From Emmonsiellopsis sp. PD_33 (taxonomy: Eukaryota; Ascomycota; Eurotiomycetes; Onygenales; Ajellomycetaceae): 64,000 nucleotides of DNA. The stretch spans positions 62,001 to 126,000 of the forward strand of contig JANTQF010000056.1 in NCBI GenBank assembly GCA_032988165.1, in the 5' to 3' direction. Made by a program: the position numbers and the translations under genes. Positions 56,533-64,000 of this stretch are shown piece by piece (positions within the stretch are counted from its first letter, which is position 1; every line of letters starts with the position of its first letter). The notes beneath the pieces were generated by a model. The model was not told the origin of the DNA and ran no database searches. It saw only the letters and a program-made list of their open reading frames with translations.

Positions 56533-56667
56533 TAGACCAAGTGGGATTCGAACCCACGACCCCCGCATCACGTAAGGATTTGAGTCATATGAGTTCAGTC
56601 CTTCCCCTTCCGGGAAATTCCTGAGAAGCATATAAGAACGGAACGCTAACCACTGCGTCACTGGTCT
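56533..56667 (-). tRNA. Intron-containing tRNA, probably Ile (UAU anticodon)
   Basis: The minus strand folds as a tRNA: acceptor AGACCAG (1-7) pairs with TTGGTCT before a discriminator A; D stem ACGC/GCGT with loop AGTGGTTA; and T arm GTGGG-TTCGAAT-CCCAC. The anticodon loop in the 5' half reads CTTATA, placing UAU at 34-36, which would decode AUA. An insertion of about 62 nt follows position 37, the canonical site for nuclear tRNA introns; exon 1 is about 56667-56631 and exon 2 about 56568-56533. The anticodon stem is imperfect (CCGTT against TGCGG, with a U-U pair next to the loop), so the exact intron ends are uncertain and a decayed copy is possible. Internal A and B boxes look intact, the latter as GGTTCGAATCC. 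Confidence 0.65.
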
Positions 56668-57079
56668 AATATTTTACCCTACTGCGGCCGCAGCAGGTTA
56701 TTTATCTGCATGTTGCCACCGGGCAAGATGCCTCAGCGTTTTCTCAGGGGTAAAGCAAGCTCCCCGCTTCTATTGCAGCTTTTTGTGTCGCATCTAGGGT
56801 GAGTGGATTGCACTGGAATAATATTTCAGCATTATCTTTCTTCTCTTCTCCCTTTATTATAGAAGAATATGTATTTTCCGCAAAAAATGAACGGGAACAT
56901 GGCCTCATCTACACCCCCTTAAAAATCTCGCCTTGGTGACCTTGCAGGCCAGATTATAGTTTTTCATCACCAGGCAGTAGAAAGCCTGGATACACCGTTC
57001 TATATAGAGGGATAATAACATATAGAGGGGGACGGAGGGCGGGGGTTGGTAGGGGTGGTAGGTAAAGCTTCAATCTGCT

Positions 57080-57287
57080 GGGACGGGATTTCCCGTCCCG
57101 TGTCCCATCCCATATCCCCACCGGATATGGGAGCGCCAATTCATCGTGGGATGGGATGGGGCATGGGATTTTCGATCTTCTCATGGGATGGGACATAGGA
57201 GCATGGTTTTCAGAATGGGATGGGATGGGATATAAGTTCATGGGATATGTCTACATATATAATTTCCCCCCCCGTCCCGTCCCGCCC
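57080..57287. repeat. Block of nested inverted repeats built on GGGA(C/T)GGGA
   Basis: Two perfect hairpins are adjacent: GGGACGGG-ATTT-CCCGTCCC at 57080-57099 and CCCATATCC with GGATATGGG at 57109-57131. To their right the G-rich words GGGATGGGAT recur several times (57148-57230), and C-rich CCCGTCCCGTCCC follows at 57271-57285, able to pair back to them. The block could form large cruciforms or G-quadruplexes. It resembles a tandem-inverted satellite more than a coding mobile element. Confidence 0.6.
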
Positions 57288-57749
57288 TGTCCCAACGGGA
57301 GCTTTAGTGGTGGGGGTAGTAAGGCGGGGGTTTGGGGGGTGGTCGGGGAGGTGGCAGCAGAAGCTTGCTTTGCTCGCTTCCCAGCCTGTGATAAATATTG
57401 ATGCTAGGTAGTAGGTACCTTTTGTATAGGGTCTACCCATAAAGAATACCTCCTTCATCATTTTGGGTATTGTCTGATTTCTCCACCACCACACTGGATA
57501 TGAAGCTCCTATCAAGAGGAAACATATAATTCATGTAAGAGGATACACTACCACTAAGTATAAACATTTAATGTCAATAATTCTCTTCAAACCGAACCAA
57601 AACTGAAATACACCAAAGATAGAAAGAATGAAAGAGAAAATCACATTTTTCTTTAGTTCAGTGCATTTCTTATGGTCTCTATATTCTCCTATTGGATTTT
57701 TAGGGATATCTAATGCGGTGGACGAGCAATCATTGGGTATCTATAAGTG

Positions 57750-57778
57750 TCTTTTATATGCAAGCCCCATATAAAAGA
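57750..57778. repeat. Short perfect hairpin
   Basis: TCTTTTATAT at 57750-57759 is the exact reverse complement of ATATAAAAGA at 57769-57778, with a 9-nt loop. It lies in non-coding DNA; no role is evident. Confidence 0.6.
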
Positions 57779-58901
57779 TACAGTTATCATATCAGTGAAA
57801 ATATCTGCGCGGCGCGACGCACCCACCCTGGGTGCAGAGGTGGGAGCTTGCTTGGCACGATTAGTACGAGGATTATGTAGGGGGCCTTTTACCCTTTTCT
57901 TGTGACTTGAGTTGTCCTACTTTTTTTTGGGGTTTTGTGGCTTGTGTTGCCAATCCCTCTGATCACATCAAGAGAGTGATGGATGAGCTTTTCATTATTT
58001 GCCTCGTAAAGTGCATAGGCGTGGCGATTGTATGGCCATAGGCCACCAAAGAGAGCCCCTAGAGGCATGATGATGGCAGGAGTTGCAGGGGTGTTTGTTC
58101 TGCCATCAAGCGAAAAGCAAGCCGAGCATGGCCACTCGCCGCTGTGTACAGTCGATCTTTACAGCGGACTTGTAGCAGGGTGATCACGGGTGATTTGATT
58201 TATCAAGGAATGACCCAAGATATTGGCGACACTACAAGCACGAGTATGGCGGTGATTTTTGGCTGATTTGTACCGGGCTCCAAGTAGTGATTCTTTTTGG
58301 TTTTCTTTTGTTTTGGAGAGGTGGAGCGGGAAATTTTTGTATGAGAGTGTACTTTGTGGAATATTGTGAGACATCTCTTCTTCTCTTGGGTCGAACTTGA
58401 TGGAGCCGTTACCTGAAAGCCGAAGAGACGTAATACGGCGAGAAAAAAGCTGACTGACTATCGATAACGACCATAGCTGAAACTGAAGCTGACCACAAGA
58501 CAAACCGAGGGTATTACAAGGAAGTAGAATTGTTCTTTTGCGTCCGCCGCCAATTTTTGCGATATCCGAGCGAGAAGAAAGGAAATATAACAACCAGATC
58601 GACAGAGGCATGGCACCAAGTTAGTGGGGCTGACGCCAGTCGTAGGCTGCAAGTGAGCTTTCCGTGTTCGCCGACAAGCCATATAGAAGTGTGTATGCGT
58701 GAAAAGGTGACTTTTTGGGAGAGAAAACAGAGAAGCGCCGCCGTAACCGTCGAGCTTTGCCTTTGTCCGAGGATGCTGACATAAACCATTCGTGGAATAC
58801 AGGAAGAGGAATGGAAAAGAAATAAAGAGAGATAAGAAGGGGCGGAATAAGAAGGCAGTCCAAACAAGTAGCTTGGGGCTCTCTTAATCCTTCATACCTA
58901 C

Positions 58902-59993
58902 CTATCTAGAGCCGTATCTCTCCTCCCCACCACGGCCCTCGTAAGAACGACTTCCTCCTCCATATGGTTCGCGAGCTTCACGGGGAGGGGGGGCATCGGC
59001 GTATGCGGAAGAATGATGGGCACGAGACTCGTCGCGATCATAGTAGGAACGACGATCATCCCCACGACGATCTTCACCGCCGCCACGGCGCTCATATCTA
59101 TCTTCACGCCCCGAGGTTGCGTAGCGGTCGATACCACCACGGTATCCAGCGTCATCACGGGGTTCGCGTCGACCAAAGTCACGGCTACGTTCGTTGTACG
59201 AGTCGTAACGACCGTGGCGGTAACCATCATCGAACCGGCGGCCACTATATCCTCCCCGACGATCATCGTAGCGTTCGAAACGGCCACCACGGGGTGGGCC
59301 ACGGAAATCTGCTGACTAGGTTAGTTTTGACGCGAAAAATGAAGGCTAAAAAAATAGCAACAACATATCCATCACGTACCACGTTTGGGGGGACCAAAGT
59401 ATTTTCCAGGTGTAGGGGTTCGGGGACGACCACGGCGGGCCTTCTCGATGCTGAGGGTGCGTCCTTCGATAACTTCGCCCTGGAGACCTTCCTTGGCGGC
59501 GTCTGCTTGCTCCGACGTGACCATCTTCACGAAACCAAACCCACGCGATTCTTTCGTGTGCGGGTCAAGCATGATGGAGCAGCTCTCGACATCCCCGTAT
59601 TTCTCAAATAGGCGCGACACGTCCGATTCGGTGAGACGAGGGTGGATGCCAGTAACGAAAAGGTTGGAGCCGGTGTTGACTGATCCTTCGTCGTCATCAT
59701 CCAGTTTCATCCGGATATCGACGGGAGGAGCACTTGAGAGTCATTAGACGACATAGTTGACGCGTAAAGGATAATAATAAGCTTACCGTGTATCGCCACG
59801 ACCATTTGGAGACATGCTCCGGTTCCGAGCGCCTCCTGCTCTACCAGCACCTCGTGGAGAGGCGCTACGTTCGCGATCAAACCGGGGTTCATCTGGGAGA
59901 AAAAATCAGTCGCCCGTCAACAGCTACATTTTGCGTATATCGATACATACCGTCAAAGCGACCGTTCTCGTTTTCGTACTCCATGGAGGCCAT
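58902..59993 (-). CDS. Tra2-like SR-type RNA-binding protein
   Basis: Nuclear splicing regulator with one RRM flanked by Arg-rich arms, as in transformer-2. Exons (5' to 3') are 59993-59951, 59892-59787, 59732-59380 and 59311-58902, in frame, giving 303 residues. The N-arm has SR-type sites (RSASPRGAG, RSMSPNGRG). The RRM spans about residues 72-150, with RNP-2 NLFVTGIHP and RNP-1 SRGFGFVKM, followed by the linker ARRGRPRTPTPGKYFGPPKR typical of Tra2. The C-arm of about 130 residues is rich in RGG, RYD and DRR and ends ERYGSR. The intron 3 acceptor is a tandem CAGCAG (NAGNAG): using the first AG inserts one Ala after the RRM linker, using the second omits it. In size and motif order the protein is close to Tra2 and not to multi-RRM SR proteins. 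Confidence 0.92.
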
Positions 59994-60669
59994 TATTCGT
60001 AAGGGCAAGGAATAGGGACAGAACAAAGACAAGACAGGTGGCGAAGTTGGGACGTTGGAAGATGGGTTTCACCTAGGTAGCACAACTGGGGGTCAGGAGA
60101 ACTGGTGAAAGCAGCTCAGCGGAAGAGGAGGAACGGACGAGAGGTTGTTGAGGGAGAGAAGGATGCAGACTGCACAGAGGTGGCAGCGTGGCGATGGATG
60201 GAGGTCGATGAGGGAGGTTGAGGAGACAAAAAGTTGCAGGCTGCTTGGAGCTGGAGAGAAGAACAATTGATTTAGGCTTTTGGCCCGATCCGGCCTAGCG
60301 CGGCTGCTTGCCGGATCCAGACCCAAATCGGGCGAGGCGGCTCCGGCGTCTAAACAAACCCAAAAAGGGCATCCAAGACAATCAAGGGGTTATATAGGGG
60401 TTATCTGTTGCGATTTACGACCGGGCCAGTGTAGTGGATGGTTGCAGAGCGTGTAAATCCAGAGAATATTATTGCACGGCCAATACATACTATCTAAGAT
60501 ACGGGAAACGCCATCTAACAAACAAACCCAAACGACCTGTGAATTAAACCCAGCATCCACAAAATGGCAAATCCAGATAGTACGGGGGTATGTAGAACAA
60601 ACATCAAATCAAAACCACGAAATAACGCCCCAAGAAGACAAAACACCTGTATTATACCCTCTCCATAGC
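59994..60669. other. Intergenic between Tra2 start and PHD-protein stop
   Basis: This 676-bp stretch holds the Tra2 promoter and leader (60000-60350, purine-rich on the plus strand) and the 3' region of the PHD protein. No gene is visible. Confidence 0.5.
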
Positions 60670-63600
60670 CTACCTAAACCCCCGCCATCGTTTGCGCGTT
60701 TTATGGACCTTCGGTTTGGAGGCTTCCGCTGGGATGTCGATGGGCTGGTCGACACCTGCAGCAGGCACTCCATTTGGCCCGTCTGGTGCACAATCAGGAA
60801 GCTCATCTCCAACAAGATCCCGTAGCTCGTCTTCATCAATTTCACTGAGTTCCTCACTCATCCCTCGAAGGACCTCCCGACCAGTCCACCTCTCCTCGTG
60901 GATGGTTGTCCCGATTGGGTCGAACGGTTGCATGTACCACTGTATACCGCCTTGAGATAGAGGGGCCTGTTCTTTTCTGTCCTCCATATTGGGAGAAGTT
61001 GGGGATGCCATTTGGACGTCGGAAACCCTAGAAAAAGCCTCCTCGTCACCCACTTTTATCCCATTGGCTAGGCTACCAGGAGTAGTTCCGGGCAGGTTGG
61101 CAGTAGTAGCGCCATCGATTTCTGGACCGGGAATTTCATTTGCATCGCGGCCGGCCTCCGTTTCTCCATTGGCGTCAACCATCACAATATCGTTGTCCTC
61201 ATTTGTGGCGGGATTTTCCGTTTCGGTCGCATTTACCTCTATGTTTGGTTGTTCGTGTTCGGCATCAGACTTAATGCCGTTCGCCAACGGCGGTTGCTCA
61301 GCATCCGCTTGGTCAGTTGTTGCATCCCCGGGTGGCGCAGCGAGCGAGCCCCTGCGAGACAAGACGCTACTCTCCAACAGGACATCCAAATCTTTCAGTT
61401 CCTTCTCAAAAGGTTTGCCGTTTAGCTCGCTTTCCTTCTTAAGAGAATCCTCCAAGGCGGGCTGTATCGCCTTGATGATCCGCTTTGCAAGCTTTCTCTT
61501 TTCGCGTTGCTCCAAGCTGAGCTCTGGGGCACGGCCGCTGATCTGCATCTGCAATTCAGCAGTATCACCCACGGATTCAACTCCAATTTCGGACGTAAAA
61601 ACGTTTGCGAGGTCACGAGAAAAAGTTGAAACAGAAGTGTATGCTCGTTGGTCCAATTTCTGCCGGATAGAGAACAACCCTAGGCGGAAAACTCCTTTCC
61701 CATCTAGTCTGCAACAATGTTAGCCTATGAATTAACGCAGCTAGAATAGTGAAGGGAGATACATACACTACTGCCTTTTCGAAAATTGGCCACAACATGG
61801 GAGGAATAGGGAAGTAGACCAAATCAACAATGTTTCTTAGGGTTTCGGCATCCTTTAACTTTTCTCGTTCCCGTTTCTTAACTTCGTCGCATAACATTCT
61901 GACGCGATCGATATCCAAATAAAGTTTCTCTGCGAAACCTATTCTCCGCTGTAGTCGAACGGCACCTGCAACCCCCATACCCGCAAAATTGCGCCTTGTC
62001 ATTTCCATAGAGGAAAAAGTTTCTAGTTGAAGTTGCAGTCTCTTGAGCAAAGCGGCGCCACGGCGAGATTCTCGTTTTAGCGTCCAATATTTGCACGCAT
62101 CTTCGGCGTATTGTTTCCTCTGGCGTACAGTGAATCGCCCTAGCGCGGCGATAACACTATTCAATACGACTTGTGGGATAACCGGTGCCCCTGAAGGCAG
62201 CTTCCAGATGGTTTTGGGGGCTGTCCGTTTGCGTTTGTTGCCACCAACTGTAAGGGTGATCCGAGGAGTGATGGGACGGCTTCCATCTTCGGTAGGATCA
62301 TTTGGGTCTTGGGATTCCGGGCCCAGCGCCAAGGCCGCAGCTTGACTATCACCCCATCTTCGTCCCTGCATCGTGTTGCGATAGTATTCCAAAGCTTCTG
62401 CGGTCGCAGCATCGGTATTGTGCTCTCTTCTCCAGTCAGGCGGGACATGTTTATCGCAGAATGCCTTCAGGCTGTTTGACTCCATAACGGCTGGAGCACC
62501 AGGTATCAATTTCATCTTCAAGTAAAGATGAGCCCGTCTTGCACATGTAACGTGGAACGCAACGAAACAGTTTTTATTGCTGCACTGAATGCATGCGCCC
62601 ATCTTTTGTCGACATATATAGCATGTAAGTTTCCAACGATTCCTGGGAACTTTCTCGACCTCGTTTACTGGTTCCATCAAAGACGGGTTCCCAATCGAGA
62701 CCTCGGGGATCCAAACTGCACAAAGAAGATGCGACCATTTCGAAGTGTTTGTCTGTTTGAATGCTCCCTCGGTATTAGGGCAAAAGATGCAGGACGGAGA
62801 TCCTCGACCTATCAGCTGGCACTTCCTACACAGCCATTGGCCTTCGGGAATATAGGGGACTCCGTAGCATTCCTGATGCACTGCGAGATCGCATCCATCA
62901 CAGAACACTATCGCGTTAGCATTCTCGCAATCGCCATCGTCGCAGATCGCGCATTTGCTATCTTGTTCCTCGCCAGAGCCGGTATGTTCGCCATTAACAG
63001 CAGCCGCTGAGCTGGAGCGAGGTCGTTGTGTTTGCGGTGGTTTGGGGTTTGGTTTTGGTATGCGCTTTTCCAAGGCGTGCCATTCCTTCTCGATCTTGGT
63101 CATCGTAATCTCGAAAACAGCAGGCTTAATTGGCTCAAACTGCTCTTCCCTCCTTTGGGCATTATAAGTTTCTAGCCATTTCGCATCTTGTTCGTCCATA
63201 TCATATTCTACCCTGCCGACGCCCACATTCCCTATTGGGGCATTGACGTCACCGTCCACGGGTGTCGACGGGCTTAAATCCAAATCTTCCTCGGCCGCAC
63301 CTTCAGCCATACGAATTAACCGTCGTTCATGGCGAAGGAAGATATCGCTTTCCTGATAGCCGACGCTCGCCATGGTGCGATCAACGTAGTTTTGTTGTCC
63401 CACGCCCTTCTGCTCGAACGGGAGGAAAGGATCTTTGAGGACGAATGACGGCTTGGGTAAAGTAAGTCTCTCGCGGGGATTAGGTCCAGGTAGAGGAACG
63501 ATCTTGGGCCCATCAGGGGATCCTATGCCATTCAGTATCGTCTCACTAAGCCGTGGTCTTCCTGGGCGTCGTTTGGTGGGTGAGGGCCCATTTGACATGC

Positions 63601-64000
63601 CATCAGCAGCACTGTCCCATCCCCCACCCTCATCACTGCCTTTCCCAGAATTACTATTCGAGACAAAGGAGTTCTTTTTGATACCGTCAACTTCATCCGA
63701 GCTGAAAACCGCAACTTTCACATCGATATCAAGATCTGGGTGGAACTCCTCCCAGCCCCTCTCCTCCCTGGGTTTGTAGCCATCGCCTTGCGCAACCGCT
63801 AGGGCGGCCGCTGCAGCCGAACTGTATCGCCGGGATTGGTTCTTTTCTCTTCTAGGACGAGTCGAGACGGGAGGTGTAGATGGCTGGGTTCGCCGTGGCG
63901 GTTGGGTGCTTGATGGTTCGCGGGTAGATCGGACACGGGGGGCTGTATAATTGAATCCGTCTGGGCCTGTCGTACCCCCTGCCGGTGTCTCCGAGCCATC
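60670..64000 (-). CDS. nto1: PHD-zinc knuckle-PHD protein of the Nto1/BRPF type (5' end outside window)
   Basis: Scaffold subunit expected in the NuA3/Sas3-type histone H3 acetyltransferase complex. The exon from the window edge (64000) to 61767 joins in frame to 61708-60670, giving 1090 residues of an incomplete protein; the N-terminus is beyond the edge. In order: an AT-hook-like RRPGRPRL at about residue 144; an enhancer-of-polycomb-like stretch (VEYDMDEQDAKWLETYN) near 264-280; then the PZP module at about 350-517. That module comprises PHD1 (CAICDDGDCENANAIVFCDG, DLAVHQECYGVP), the knuckle CIFCPNTEGAFKQT and the extended PHD2 (CYICRQKMGACIQC, AFHVTCARRAHLYLKMK). After it come a basic region and a bromodomain-like helical part (PMLWPIFEKAVV joined across the intron to LDGKGVFRLGLFSIRQKLD). 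The tail is acidic and Asn/Pro-rich and ends in KVHKTRKRWRGFR. Jade-type proteins are an alternative, but the bromodomain-like part favours BRPF/Nto1. Confidence 0.9.

Larger units (their letters stand above)
56668..58901. other. 2.2 kb intergenic with GGGAT-rich inverted repeats
   Basis: No gene is supported. The left half contains a compact block of inverted and tandem GGGAT/ATCCC words (57080-57295, annotated separately) and a perfect 10-bp-stem hairpin at 57750-57778 (TCTTTTATAT, 9-nt loop, ATATAAAAGA). The right end probably holds the Tra2 3' untranslated region. Confidence 0.5.

Noticed and set aside
58159..58867. Overlapping minus-strand frames of 117-150 codons downstream of Tra2
   Set aside because: Mutually overlapping, without domains, and in the expected 3' region of Tra2.

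Overview
The window is nuclear DNA from a filamentous ascomycete (Pezizomycotina), most probably a eurotiomycete. The evidence is many short introns (about 50-250 nt) with GTRNGT-type donors, a Zn2Cys6 regulator, a Rax2 cell-end protein, a fungal-type 7TM receptor, GH76 and CE1 secreted enzymes, and a FAN1/OGG1/U2AF65/Tra2/Nto1 set typical of this group. The order within Eurotiomycetes cannot be fixed from the sequence alone. I reassembled gene models by reading across introns and required every junction to keep frame, so most multi-exon models sum to a whole number of codons.

Layout. Positions 1-6.4 kb carry a secreted GH76 alpha-1,6-mannanase, a beta-carbonic anhydrase with a mitochondrial presequence, and on the minus strand a lactose-permease-like MFS transporter in 12 exons, two of them only 10 and 12 nt. 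Positions 6.4-12.5 kb are gene-free and contain a diverged direct repeat. Positions 12.5-25 kb carry Rax2, a Zn2Cys6/fungal-TF-domain regulator and a Baeyer-Villiger-type flavin monooxygenase. Positions 25-29 kb hold a divergent pair, the 8-oxoguanine glycosylase OGG1 (minus) and the splicing factor U2AF65 (plus). Positions 29-33.5 kb carry an F-box-like ankyrin-repeat protein and a secreted acetylxylan esterase. Positions 37.2-39 kb carry a 7TM receptor with a Cys-rich ectodomain (minus).

Positions 39-48.5 kb are a 9.4 kb stretch with no supportable gene. Positions 48.5-64 kb are compact and mostly housekeeping: a chromate transporter, ribosomal protein S13 (uS15), the nuclease FAN1 (minus), the COMPASS subunit Sdc1/DPY-30, an intron-containing tRNA that is probably Ile(UAU), the SR protein Tra2 (minus), and a PHD-zinc knuckle-PHD protein of the Nto1/BRPF type (minus) that runs off the right edge.

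How they relate. Secreted or surface functions (mannan, xylan and sugar uptake, receptor, cell-end marker) are interleaved with nuclear functions: base-excision repair and crosslink repair, 3' splice-site recognition and SR splicing, H3K4 methylation and H3 acetylation. There is no multi-gene biosynthetic cluster. The closest thing to one is the adjacent regulator plus monooxygenase at 17.8-24.9 kb. I found no mobile element with intact coding capacity, no CRISPR array, no rRNA and no convincing undescribed system. The most unusual structure I can support is the tandem micro-exon arrangement in the MFS gene.
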